NCBI RefSeq assembly: GCF_004337985.1
Contig: NC_043741.1
Coordinates: forward strand, 3,286,953-3,350,952
Length of the DNA stretch: 64,000 nucleotides
Reading direction: 5' to 3'
Source of the DNA: Pyricularia pennisetigena
Lineage: Eukaryota > Ascomycota > Sordariomycetes > Magnaporthales > Pyriculariaceae
In this document: piece after piece, positions 13,531 through 24,999 of the stretch
How the letters are laid out: each line of letters begins with the position of its first letter
How positions within the stretch are numbered: position 1 is the stretch's first letter
Translations under genes and position numbers: made by a program
Notes under the pieces: model-generated
What the model saw: only the letters and a program-made list of their open reading frames with translations
Database searches by the model: none
What the model was told of the DNA's origin: nothing

Positions 13531-14629
13531 GTCGTATTTTCGCGGTGGCGAACTCTGCTAAAGTGTCTGCCAGGGCTCGAAGAAGAGATGGACTTGAGAT
13601 GATGGGCGTGTTTCTCTGGATAGACGAACAAGACGATCAGGATCAGGTAAGTGCGATGTGACGACAAAGTGAATTGAGGGTTGATGCTGAAGATGTGAGG
13701 GGCTATACCTGACAGCAAAACTCTCCCTGGAAAAGGCTTCACCCAAGCATTACATCTGCGCTCACTTGCTGGGCTCCAGTTGGGAAGACATAAATACGGG
13801 CTTGATGGAAGTTATCCAAGGCGAAAGTGGCAGACGGAAACGTCGAGGCTGGAAGTTGGACTGGCGCTAATCGAATAGCACACAAACAGCATGTTTGACA
13901 GTCCTGCAACCTTGGGACACCATTGTTGAAATTGTTCAAGTTGCCGTCCAGTTAGTTGCCTGAGTTGAGAGCTTCTGCCGATAACGGAGCTTTGTTTGGA
14001 AAGGGCGGAAGGAGAACAAAGCAGCAAACAGCCACACGATGATGCTACAGAATTCTAGCATGCAACAAAGGTGCGCATTGGCCCATCGAAACTGCGAAAT
14101 AGCATTTATGCAAGCCGCAACGAACAGACATGGACCTTCAGCCCTACCTAAACGGCTCAAATATGTCATAAAGAACAGCTGACGGGAGACGCCTAGTGCC
14201 ATGCAGGTCTCTGATCGGGATGGAGTTCAGATTAGAATCAAATAAGAAACTAGGCGCCAACCTAAAAAGAGAAACTCCGCATCAAGCATGGCGGGGCTGA
14301 TGGCAAGACGCGGTCCGAAGGTGGAACTGGACCTATATGTGCTGCAAATATATATCTCTATCTGGTACAAATGAGACTCGCTGTATGGGCTTGGGTGGAA
14401 AAGACTATGCTGACTGAAAGAAATAACGCCTATCAAGTAGATAAAAAAGTAGAAAAAGATTATGTCTAAACACAGGAAATGTTTATCATGTGAAACGATT
14501 GCGGTCCAAGTCCAACTTGGACGGACATTCTAATAAAACATCTCCCGCTCTTGTGATTCAACGGGAGGGCCCTTGGGCCCATCATCACGCCGCAAGCACG
14601 CTTGGTTGGCAGTCGTATATACGAGCCGA
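13531..14629. other. Spacer, no supported gene
   Basis: This is the presumed promoter and leader of the RBR ligase plus the 3' region of the next minus-strand gene. Its frames are under 90 codons without recognisable motifs. Confidence 0.65.
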
Positions 14630-16897
14630 TTACATCTTGAGAGAGTCCGACGAAGGTGCCAGCGGCTCTGCCGGCAACTCCTCCACCTTCTCAGCTGCCT
14701 TCTCGGGTTTTTCCTCTGCCTTGTCCTCGGACTTGACCTCCACTTTGGCTTCGGCTTGCTCCTCCACGACCTTTTCCTCCTCCGGTTTTGACGCAGCCTG
14801 CTCTGCCTCTTGCTCCACCAACTTCTCCTCCTGTTCCTGGTTGCTCTCCACTGGCTTGACGACAGCCTGCTCATCGACTGGCTCGGCCGTCGGAAGCTCT
14901 TCAATCGATGTGGCCACTGGCTCTACGACCGGCAGCGGCTCCGGCTGCACTTCGGCGGGCTTCACGACAGCTTCCTCTTGCGCCGGCTCAGGAACCGATT
15001 GATCCTCAACTGGCTTGGCCACTGGCTCCTCTTGCGTGGGCTTAGCAGTCTGATCTTCCACTGGCTTGGCAGCGATCTGCTCTTCCACTGGCTTGGCAGC
15101 AGCCTGCTCTTCGACTGGCTTAGCACTAGCCTGCTCTTCTGCCGGCTTCACAACAGGCTGCTCCTCCGCGGGCTTCTTCTTCTCGCCAACCGTCTTGGCA
15201 GCCTTCTTGGCCGTGTCCAGATCGACCAGACGGGCCGTCACCTTCCTCAGCCCGTCCTGTTGCGACTCGGGCTTGTCGTCATCGCCGTTCAATCGCTTGT
15301 TCGCCAGCTGCGTCACGCCCTCCATCTTCTCGCGGAACGCCTCGTCGTAGTACGCCATGACTGGCGCGACACCCGACCGCGTCGAGTCGACCGAGGTCCG
15401 CCTCGTGGTGGGCACGTCGTCGTCGTTGGAGCTGGCACCGACCACCGACATGGACATGCGGCTGGCCCTGCTGGTGTTGGAGTTGGACCGGCCGAGCACC
15501 GAGCTCGGCGGCTTGGCCTGCTGCTGCTTCTGCTCAAACATGGCGAGCTTGCCCGCCACGCCGCCGCCGACGTCCCTGAGGGCTTTGCTGTCGGAGCCAG
15601 ACGTGGACTTGTTCTTGCGGCCTCCCTCGAGCTCGCGGATCCACGCCAGACGGCTAGACGTCAGCGCCGTCGACGGCGGGCGGCTGCCCGAGATGGACCG
15701 CCTGCTGTTGGTGCTGCTGTTGGTGAGAGCCGGGGACACTGGGGGCTGCCACGTCCGCCTGCGCGCGTCCTCTGCGGGGCCGAGTGCCGGCCTCAACGCC
15801 GTCACGGGCGAGGACGTGCGCGTGGCGATTGAGTCCTTGGTGCGATTGAGATTGGCGCTGGCAAACTGCAACTCCGTGGGCGACGGCATCGAGTGCCGCT
15901 TGATAGCATCGTCGACACCGCTGCCGCTGCCGGTACCACTGGAAGCCCCCGTCACCCGCATCCCCGAAGTGTTGTTTCCGACGGATCGAAGCAGGTTCAC
16001 CTGCTTGACTGAGGATTTCCCAGCAGCATCGGAAGGAGCGGCTTCCAGTGGTGAGCCGGGCACGGTTTGGATGCCGCTGCTACCACCCCACGAGGCCCTG
16101 ATGGGTTTGCGGCCAGAATTTTGTCTCTTGTGCGAGCTTCTTGTTTCACCCTCAAACCCGACGCTCGAGTCGCGGAGAGAGATCCGTATGGGTTGACCTG
16201 TCACCGAAGATGATGCGTCTTGGTCGACGGCAACCGTCAACGGACGGCGACCTCTCGTGTCACTGGCCGTGGACAATTGCCTCTGAGGCTGCTGTTGGGG
16301 TATAGATATGGGTTCATTATTGGTTGCATCTGGTATTGAGGGCTCGGGGATTGATGGCTCTGGGACTGGGGGCTCGGGAATTGACGGCTCGGGCCTGGAC
16401 GGGACTGGCTTCCGACTGATGGTTTGCAGGGCGGTGGCTAGCTGATCCGTGCTTTTGGAGAACAGGTCGGCGATGGGCGTCGAGCTGTTTCGTTTGGAAT
16501 CTCTGCCGATTATCATGTCGTCCTTGGGCGGTGGTGTCGGAGGAGGCGGGTCGTCATTGTCGAGCCAGCCGTCGGAGAGCCTGTAGGACCGAAGAGGCTC
16601 GAGATTGACCTCGAGCAGTGGTGCTTTCAGGGTGGTGATGCTGCCGACGTGGCCGACGTCTCCGACCGTGTTGTCGGCCTGGTTGTCGTCGTGTTTTCCC
16701 AGCAAGTGCGGCGTCGATTTGGACGTCTCCAAGACATGGTGTCCAGACGGCACCTTCTGCAGCGACGGTGCGTAGGCGTGGCCGTTGCTGCTGCGTTTGT
16801 TAGAACCTCGCCTCACCAAGCTCGAAAGCCTCTTCCATGCCGGGAGCTTTCCATTGTTGTTGTGCTGATGCTTGTCGTTTCCCCAGATGGAAGCCAT
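14630..16897 (-). CDS. Disordered Ser-rich protein with KPVEEQ repeats
   Basis: A single open frame of 755 codons, far too long to be chance in this composition. The N-terminus (MASIWGNDKHQHNNNGK, then PAWKRLSSLVRRGSNKR) is basic and is the most family-like part. A PEP-rich segment (SRPEPSIPEPPVPEP) lies near residue 175. The middle is rich in Ser, Arg and Thr. Residues about 575-690 form an acidic array of near-repeats such as AAAKPVEEQ, AKPVEDQ and VVKPAEE, followed by a Lys/Glu-rich tail. No globular domain, signal peptide or membrane segment is visible. Function is unknown; the charged repeats would suit a scaffold or cytoskeletal protein, but that is a guess. Confidence 0.75.
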   Translation of the reverse strand: MASIWGNDKHQHNNNGKLPAWKRLSSLVRRGSNKRSSNGHAYAPSLQKVPSGHHVLETSKSTPHLLGKHDDNQADNTVGDVGHVGSITTLKAPLLEVNLEPLRSYRLSDGWLDNDDPPPPTPPPKDDMIIGRDSKRNSSTPIADLFSKSTDQLATALQTISRKPVPSRPEPSIPEPPVPEPSIPEPSIPDATNNEPISIPQQQPQRQLSTASDTRGRRPLTVAVDQDASSSVTGQPIRISLRDSSVGFEGETRSSHKRQNSGRKPIRASWGGSSGIQTVPGSPLEAAPSDAAGKSSVKQVNLLRSVGNNTSGMRVTGASSGTGSGSGVDDAIKRHSMPSPTELQFASANLNRTKDSIATRTSSPVTALRPALGPAEDARRRTWQPPVSPALTNSSTNSRRSISGSRPPSTALTSSRLAWIRELEGGRKNKSTSGSDSKALRDVGGGVAGKLAMFEQKQQQAKPPSSVLGRSNSNTSRASRMSMSVVGASSNDDDVPTTRRTSVDSTRSGVAPVMAYYDEAFREKMEGVTQLANKRLNGDDDKPESQQDGLRKVTARLVDLDTAKKAAKTVGEKKKPAEEQPVVKPAEEQASAKPVEEQAAAKPVEEQIAAKPVEDQTAKPTQEEPVAKPVEDQSVPEPAQEEAVVKPAEVQPEPLPVVEPVATSIEELPTAEPVDEQAVVKPVESNQEQEEKLVEQEAEQAASKPEEEKVVEEQAEAKVEVKSEDKAEEKPEKAAEKVEELPAEPLAPSSDSLKM

Positions 16898-18325
16898 TTT
16901 TCTGTTACAGACAACCTAGATGTTCTCCATAGGTTGTCAGCTCCATGATATTTCTATGCTGACATTATTATTGTTGAACCTTTCTTGATTTTTGGGCTTG
17001 GAATTTTAGGTTTTAGCAAGTCAGTCAGTCCTTCAGAGGGGCCTTTACAAAGCCGTGCCTAAAAGGGTTGATTTTGTTTCCAGGGACGGATCGCGTGGCA
17101 TGCCGCAGGGGGTGTTTCAAATCTGGTACAAATAAAAAGAGAGAGACAAAAATAGACACTGTGCTGACCCTTTTTCGTTAGCGACGCTCCTAGCGACGCC
17201 TTTGGGCTAGAAATAGTCTGCAAATATCGGGCTTTCACACTGTGAGCACATCTCCACCCCATCCGCAATCCATGTCGATATTTAGCCGGAGTTGGATGCT
17301 CGCCCCTGAAGACTGTAGGATGCAAGGAGGTTGCAAAAAAAAGGGACATGTTACGAGCAACAAGATTGGCAACAGAATACATACATAGCATCTTGGCATT
17401 AATTTGAAACAGCGAGGTTGTTCCTCGTTCTTTTCCTGACTCCCAATTTCCCATGGAATATTCTAGCCTACTTAGTCAAGTAAAGCTGCGGACAAAGACG
17501 GAAGTCAATGCCATGCAGAGTAGTTTCAATGCAATGACATTTGGGTACCGTTGTACGTACATTACAGTAGTAGACCACACAAGACTATCTCCCAAATATT
17601 AACATGATCGTTTTCATATCATTAATACTGATTGATATCAATAGAGTATCAATACCAACCTATGCAATGTAACGGCAACGTTGCTTATTGTGCAGCCCAA
17701 GGCGGATATTAGACCAAATTTATGATTTATGTGAGTAGCAACAACTGCCCCACATTCAAGCCACCACAGGCTCTAGCAGAAACGCCGACATAAACCATCG
17801 CAAATGACGTTTTATTCCATCACGGAATTGTTACGTCAAACCGCAAACCACCATTTCCCCGGAGCAATTTTTTTGTTTTGTTTGCATCTGTCACGTCCGC
17901 CATTTGCACACAAGCAAAATATCACAGCTCAGTTCAACCTAACGGGCCGTGCGATATCACATGGTGTCTATTGGAATGACGTTTGTCACCATCCCAGGCT
18001 ACCGTTTGTACATCTTCTTCGTCCGCGGGCCGTTATAGCCGACATTCTTTTCGGCCAGTGATTGCGCACTACGCATTCCAAAGATTAAATGGTCCAATTG
18101 CACGGACTCGATTTTTATTAGTTTGTTTGGCGTTGCCACGGCATAGTCCAGTCCATTCTACATTAGATCTGGTTGACATTCACAATGGAGAAAACAAACC
18201 CCGGCTCTCAACCTTGGGGAAAAGAAAGACGGGCAATGCAGGTTTGGACGTATAGCTGGACCTCATCAAAACGCCGTACCGCATCACATGCGGCTTATGC
18301 CGCTTTGCCGCTCAAGCATCTCGAC
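16898..18325. other. Spacer, no supported gene
   Basis: AT-rich sequence between two minus-strand genes. It would include the promoter of the repeat protein and the 3' region of GH3. No frame here shows a family motif. Confidence 0.65.
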
Positions 18326-20785
18326 CTACGCCACGGTGACGGTCGTGTTCAGCCGCACATCCAGACTGGACGCACCGACCAAGATCCTAAAGTCGCCCGG
18401 CTCGACAACGTACTTCATCTCGTAGTCCCACAAGCCCCAATTCCCGACGGGTAACTCTATCGACACCGTCTCTGTCTGGCCGGCCTTCACCGTGCCCTTC
18501 CAGAACCCGCGCAGCTGCATGTTGGGCACCGCGACGCTGGCCAAGAGGTCTTTGACGTACACCTGGACCACCTCCTTGCCGTCGCGTTCAGAGTTGTTGG
18601 TGACCTTGAGCGTGACGGTGATGGTGTCCTTGGCCGACGGGTTCGAGGATGAAATGGTCAGGTTTGAGTAGGTGAAGTTGCTGTAGGAGAGACCATAACC
18701 GAACTGCAAAAAAAAGGCACGACACGTAAGTAAGTAGTGGCACGAAAAGCACGTCTATATCTCCATGGGACCAAACGAAAACCCCAAGCTTTAATTGTGT
18801 AACAAACTCACCTCATAAAGCGGCATTGGCGTCGACAAGACATACTGCTGCCCAAAAGTCATACTCCCATTCGCATGCGTCCTCCCCGGCGACGCCTGCC
18901 TCCCCGAGTTTAGATAGTCGTAGTAAACCGGGGTGGTGCCGACGTCGTGCGGAAAAGCAACCGAGAGCTTGCCGCTGGGGTTGACATCGCCAAACAAGAT
19001 GTCGGCCAGCGCGTGGCCGCCCTCCTGCCCCTGGTAAAACATCTGCACGAGCGCGGCGGCGTCGGTCGAGATCCACGGCTCCGTGATGGGTTTGCCGGAG
19101 CTGAAGACGACGACGGTCGGCCGGCCCGTTTCGATGACGGCGCGCACCAGCCGCGGCATGGCGCCCACCAGGTCGAGGTTGTGGACGTCGATGTGCTCGC
19201 CCGTCGTGGCGTTCAGGTTCTGCCAGAGCTCGTCCTGATCGCGCGACCAGGTCCCGACCACGACAACGACCACGTCTGCAGAGGTCGCCGCCGCCACGGC
19301 CTCGGCGAATCCGGTCTCGTCGTTGGACCAACGCTCGCAGCCCTGTGAGAAGGTGGCGCTGCCGCCGGCCTCCTCCACCAGGGCCTTGATGCCGTCAAAG
19401 GGCGTCACGCCCCGCTCCATCGCCGTGTGGATGACGTAGTCGCCGTAGTTGACGTATCCATGCGCCATGGGCCCTATCACGGCTACTCGGGCATTCTTCT
19501 TCAGGGGAAGGGTGTTGTTGTGGTTCTCGAGCAGGACGATGCTCTCGGCATCGAGATCGCGAGCAATCTGTTTGTGCTCCGCCGTGTTGAGGTGGTCAAG
19601 GATCTCGTCGTCAGGAACCCCGGTGTAGGGGTGCTCAAACAGGCCAGCAGCGAACTTGGCCCTGAGCGAGCGCGCAACGGCCAGGTCCACAGCCTCTTCC
19701 GAAAGGCTGCCGTTGGCGACCAGCTCAGGGATATGCTGGAAACTGTACCGTCCACCCCCCATCTCGACGTCGTTGCCGGCGGGCAGGGTCTTGGTGGTGA
19801 TGCAAGCATCGTCGGCGGCGCCACAGACGTGGAAAGCGTTGGCCAACCGAGCAGTCCCACCGGCGTCGGATATCACATAGTACTCGTAACCCCATTCATC
19901 TCGCAAAATTCCCGTGAGCAGGGACCTGTCCGCCACGGTCGGCACGCCGTCGTACGAGTTGTAAGACGACATGACGCTCCAAGCATCGGCGTCGATGATG
20001 GCTCTCTTGAAGGCCGGTAGGTACGTGGTGCGCAGCATGCGGGGCCCGCCGTGCACGGGACCCGTGTTGATTCCCTGCTCGGGCGTGGCGAAGGCGGCAA
20101 AGTGTTTGACCTGGGCGCAGACGCCCTCGGCCTGCATGGCCTTGACGTATGCGTATCCGTACTCGCCCGCCAGGAACGCGTCCTCGCTGTAGCACTCCTC
20201 GACCCTGCCGAACCGGAGCTCCCGCGCGAGGTCGACGACGGGTGCGAATATCTGGTTGACCCCGAGGGCGCGGGACTCGAGCGCAATGGCTCGGGCCATC
20301 TTGCCCACCAACTCTGGATTCCACGAGCAGCCGTGGGCTATGGGCGAGTTGAATATCGTGGCATTGAGGGCGAGGAAGCCGTGGATGCCCTCGCTCTGAA
20401 TAAAGGCCGGTATTCCCAGGGATGTATTATGGACAAAGTAGTCTTGGGCCAGGCGCGCGCCGAGAGATACCGTCTCAGGGGTCGTGTAGAGGCCAGTCCA
20501 TATCGAATTTGCCCGCTTGCCGGCTACCCACTCAAGACCGGTTGCGTTGAAAGATGCATCGGTAAGGTTCAGGTAGTCACGGATATCTCCTTGAAGAAGC
20601 TGAGCTGTCTTTTCCTCGATGGTCATGCGCTTGAGAAGGTCCGAAACCCTGTCGTCTATCGTTGCATTCGGGTTCTTATATATCGGGCTATCAGAGCTAC
20701 CGTTGGCCCCATAAGATTGGGCATTGGTAGCAGCTGCCAAAAAGACAGCCACTGCTGAGGCTGATGCTAACTTCATGGTGCTCAA
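18326..20785 (-). CDS. Secreted GH3 glycosidase (beta-xylosidase/beta-glucosidase type)
   Basis: GH3 enzymes release terminal sugars from beta-linked oligosaccharides. Exons 20785-18812 and 18703-18326 encode 783 residues. A signal peptide starts at the second Met (MKLASASAVAVFLAAATNA). The (alpha/beta)8 domain shows RMTIEEKTAQLLQGDI, SEGIHGF, ELRFGRVEECYSED and KHFAAF. The nucleophile is Asp307 in VISDAGG. The second domain has VIGPMAHGYVNYGDY and SSGKPITEPW, and exon 2 supplies FGYGLSY and a fibronectin-III-like end (VTNNSERDGKEVVQVYV). There are several N-glycosylation sequons. The pattern is nearest to xylosidase-like fungal GH3, but xylose, glucose or arabinose specificity cannot be settled by eye. 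Confidence 0.92.
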
Positions 20786-22530
20786 AGCCTGTCTTGTTCA
20801 TTTACATCCTAAGGTCAAAGCTACCTCTGCCCAGAAAGTGCGGGCAGGCCTCCTTTTAGTATCCTTTGGGAGAGGTTTAGTGCCATGTTGTTCCTCGCCA
20901 AGGTGAACATTGAACATGGGTGGGTGCTCTGCCATCATCTCGGACTTGAGAAGTACAGGTGTTGGCGCGGTTAATTAGGCTCCCGTGATGTCAGTCAAGT
21001 AACCGTACCCACGTTAGATGGCGCAGGCGCCGCAACGTCAGATTCTTGCACGAAGCAGCAGTTCACCCAGAATATTGCTTTTACATCTCAGATGCCCGCT
21101 CATCTCGGGTGAAACGACCGAACAGCGCAGTGAGGGGAACTCTTTTAAGCTCTGAGTTGGAGAATGTCGGCCGGCTAGTTACACCTGCAACTTGGCAAGC
21201 CAATAGACAAGTCCACGGTAGTATAACCGTCGGTACGATCGGTCTTTGAACGATTCCACCAATCGCTTGGGCCTGTATTGCAACAACGGGTATGCGGGGT
21301 GCGGAGAAGCCTCCCTGGCTCCCGGTCTTGTATGTTTGGACACAGCTATGGTCCCTTGTATATGAAGAAGTAGATGGCAATATCCAGAGCCGTCTTAAAT
21401 TTTAGTTTAGACTTGGTGGGTGATAGACTGGCATACATGGGCAGAGGAGGGTGGGACAGATCGCTATCCCTGGACAACTTCTACCTGTGGCTGAGAATTC
21501 TGGTCATAAAGCAATGACCGTAAGGTAGTCAGTCAACAAAGGGAATTCTCATCGAATTCCCTGAAAGGATTATACCATCGTCATTGAGGTAAAAGCTGTA
21601 CCGCCTGATTAGCCAACGACATGTCCTAGTTCGACATCCCTTCGTCCTGTGGGCTACATGCCGCAAGAGATTGGTTGTCACTTCAAGAGTTAGAGGGCTG
21701 GTAATGACTGAGTGAAGCTCGTCCCAGGCAAAAAGATGAAGCTTGACAAGGCGCACAGAATTGTCGTCATTACGTCACTATGATACTACCCGTATGACAC
21801 AAATTCTTGAAATGGTCGAGGCGCTTGTTCTAGATAATGCTGCGGCATCTTCGTTCTACTCGTGATTGAAGTTGGGCAAAAGACCCTCCGCTCGACTGCT
21901 TAGTTGCGCAATGAATATATTCAGAGGTTCACGACATCAGCCCGTGTTTTTGTTTGACTCCATCGACCGAATTTGACGACATACTGGGAATAGCAAATTA
22001 TGACAAAAGACGAGCCAGCACCTTCGGCTGTTCGACTCAAGTATACAATCGGCTATCTTCCTAGATGCGATCTTCATGATTTATCGCGGCTACTCGGCGT
22101 CTCGGCTGGTAGCAATTGTCAAGTCAGTATGGAACGTGTCAGTAAGTGGTGACAATGTTTTGGAAGCTGTTTGGCACAGCTTCATACAGCCAGGCACGAA
22201 ATCAAGTACATGACAAGTCGGAGTCATCTGTCAGCCGGTGAAGCAAGTATCCTGCTACCGATGATGGAAGGCCGACCTATACTCGAGATTGCGCTCCTTC
22301 AGGACGTTTGGCGCTAGTCACACAACCAAGGTATGGCGAAACAAGGTTCCTGATTTGCGTCTTGAATTCGTCTGCGTGTCTCGACTCTTGAGCGATCGCC
22401 AGTGCAAGCTGGCTGGGACCCCACTTCAATGGAGATGCCTCTCCAGACCCACCCCAAACCCGTCCCGTCCATCAGTTAGCTCCGGTTTTCGGCCAAAAAA
22501 ACAACAACCTGCAGAGACCTCACGACAGCC
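20786..22530. other. Divergent spacer between GH3 and folylpolyglutamate synthase
   Basis: About 1.7 kb without a supported gene. One GGCTAA motif (minus strand, 21609-21614) points towards GH3 about 820 bp upstream of its start. The remaining frames are short. Confidence 0.6.
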
Positions 22531-24148
22531 ATGTCAAAATCCTATCAGGTCAGTCGCTCCCACAATTCCAGTCGGCACATCGAACTGCACGGAAATGATG
22601 CACTCTCGCTAACATCTATAAACTTCCCTGCTCTAGGAAGCCCTCCGACTCCTCACCTCCCGCTCCCGGGCCTTCAGGAAAGTCATCACCGATGCCGGCG
22701 GCAAGCCTCGCCCGCCTCGAGGCAACGATGTCGGAATGCGAGAATGGCTCACGGCCTTGGGCCACGACCGAACAAAGACCCCATTTGACGTGATCCACGT
22801 CACGGGGACCAAGGGCAAGGGTGGAACCTGCGCGTGGACCGACGCCCTACTCCGGGCGCATTTCAGATCCCGCGCGGCAGGACCGCGAGCGGCGGCGGCC
22901 GCAGGCGGGCGGCAGCTCAAGGTCGGCCTCTACACGTCACCGCACATCGTGTCGGAGCGCGAGCGCATACGCATCGACTTTGCGCCCGTGTCCGAGGACG
23001 ACTTTGCGCGGCACTTCTTCGAGGTCTGGGACGTGCTGCTGCGCCACGTCGGCGGCGGCATCGACGACATGCCCGGCTACCTGCAGCTGCTGGCCCTGCT
23101 GTCGGCTCACATCTTCCGCAAGGAGGAGGTGGCCGTGGCAATATACGAGGTCCACGCCGGCGGCCGCTTCGACGCGACCAGTCTGTGGGACCGCCCCATT
23201 GCGTGCGGCTTCAACACCATCGGTCTCGATCACGTCGGCCTCCTGGGCAACAACGTGTCCGAGATCGCATGGAACAAAGCCGGCATCATGAGGAGGGGCA
23301 CTACCGCAGTATCGGTCCCGCAAGTTCCTGAAGCCAGGGAACAACTCGTGGCTGAGGCGAAACTGCTCGACTGCCCGCTTGTGTTTGTCGATGGGGCGGA
23401 TGAGCAAGTCATCCCTCCAGAGGCCGGCCAGATGAGGTCGGAGCTACTACTACCTGGACCCCGTTACAACCTCGCGCTGGCGGCGAGGCTGGCAAACACT
23501 TATCTGGAGGCAAGACTAGGCTCACAGCTCAGCAAGGAGGACATAATGGAGGCTGTTCATGATTACCAATGGCCAGGTCGGTTTCAGGTCGTTCAAGCAC
23601 CCAAGCAACAGACTCGTTGGTATCTGGACCTGGCACACAACGATTTGAGTCTCCCGGTAGCGTTGAACTGGTTCTTCACCGAAGCCAGCAAGTTTGATAA
23701 AGCTCATCCTGTGCAGAGCTCACAGGCTGCCGCAGCTCCAGAGGCAGGCATATCCTCGCAGTCGGCCCCCAGAACCAAAGTGTTAATATTTGGTCATCAG
23801 TCCCACTTCCGCGAGACCGCTCCCATGGCTGAAGCCGTGGTCCGCCATTGCAATGCCCAAGGTCTGGTTTTTGACCGTGTGATCCTGGCAAGCCACTCAC
23901 ATCGTGTATCGGGCAAGCAGGTATTTGGTTACGACTCGGCCCTCGAAATCATGGAGATCTGGAAAGGCATGGCGGGCTCGCCCGAGGTCACATGGTCTGC
24001 TTCCATTGTAGAAGCCATGGACATGGCAAACCAGACTGGCTTGCACGTACCGTGTCAAGGCGTCGGTTCGCATTCCTTGATTGTGGGCTCTTCGCATCTT
24101 ATTTCTTCGGCCATTTCTGCCATGTCAAGCCCTCGTCCTTCGGGTTGA
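22531..24148 (+). CDS. Folylpolyglutamate synthase
   Basis: The enzyme adds glutamates to folates with ATP, keeping them in the cell and making them better cofactors for one-carbon metabolism. Exon 1 codes only MSKSYQ (22531-22548); exon 2 (22637-24148) gives a total of 509 residues, normal for fungal enzymes. Marks are the ATP-binding loop HVTGTKGKGGT (from about residue 59), LYTSPHIVSERERIRID, then CGFNTIGLDHVGLLGN with EIAWNKAGIMRRG, and DLAHNDLSLPVALNWF near the ligase C-domain. The loop has Gly where many homologues have Ser after KGKG. It is a housekeeping gene unrelated to its carbohydrate neighbours. Confidence 0.92.
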
Positions 24149-24651
24149 ACAGTCGGCCTGGGTTGCGTAATCTGCTACATCCTGCTCTGACAAGCTCAAC
24201 CTCATTCAAGTCCTCCCGCCCGCCCGAATTCGATAGCTACCTTGGAGAGGGTTGAGCGCATTCCATTCAACAACAAGCTATTCGAGTGACCACCTTGACT
24301 TTGCTGAGGCCTGTGTCGGTAGCGATTCAGCCGCGGTATGCAAGGCAGGTACAAGCGCGTTTGGCGATGAAGCTAGCATGCCTCGTTGACATGCTAACAT
24401 CAACCCATTGCCTGATCCCGGGTAGTCTAGAGCACATGGTACTGCAAGGCAGTCACCAAGGGTCCAAAGGAACGACACCCTCTAACTTTACTCTAGGTGG
24501 CTGCATATCCAGAAAAAGGACCGACCGACCCGTTTCAAGTCCGATGTTTGACTGATCAAGCACGAGAATTAACCTCAAAAATCCCCACGTGGCATCCATT
24601 TTTGAACATGGTGACTTCTAGCAAGATTATAAAATCTATTTGACCGTTTCC

Positions 24652-24823
24652 GTGAGTCGCCTTTGCTGAAGATGCCTGCTATGGATTATGATATAGTTCG
24701 ACGGAAGCGAGACTAGAAAAAGTCATCTGCAATCTTGTGCGAGTTGCCCTTGCTGGAGATGTTTACTGTAGATGATGGTATACTTCGACAAAAGTGGGAC
24801 TATGGAAAATTATCTGTACGCTT
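24652..24823. repeat. Imperfect tandem duplication of about 86 bp
   Basis: Unit 1 (24652-24736) and unit 2 (24737-24823) align end to end. Shared anchors include TTGCTG-AGATG, TTCGAC, GACTA and ATCTG. Many of the differences are C/T or G/A transitions. Confidence 0.75.
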
Positions 24824-24974
24824 TTTCAGCTCGTCTATGGTGAAATTTTCCGTCAAAAATAGAGACGGAATAGGGTTGACTGGAGCCGAAGCTCTGGAGT
24901 GATAGATCTTCATCCTGGTGTGTTTAAGTCTGCAAACGTGGGGCAAGTTAGCAGCGAGTCCAGATCGAGCGTCC

Positions 24975-24999
24975 CATCTACGCATAATGTGCGTAGATG
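24975..24999. repeat. Perfect 10-bp inverted repeat, 5-nt loop
   Basis: CATCTACGCA and TGCGTAGATG are exact reverse complements separated by TAATG. No gene end lies nearby for it to serve. Confidence 0.9.
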
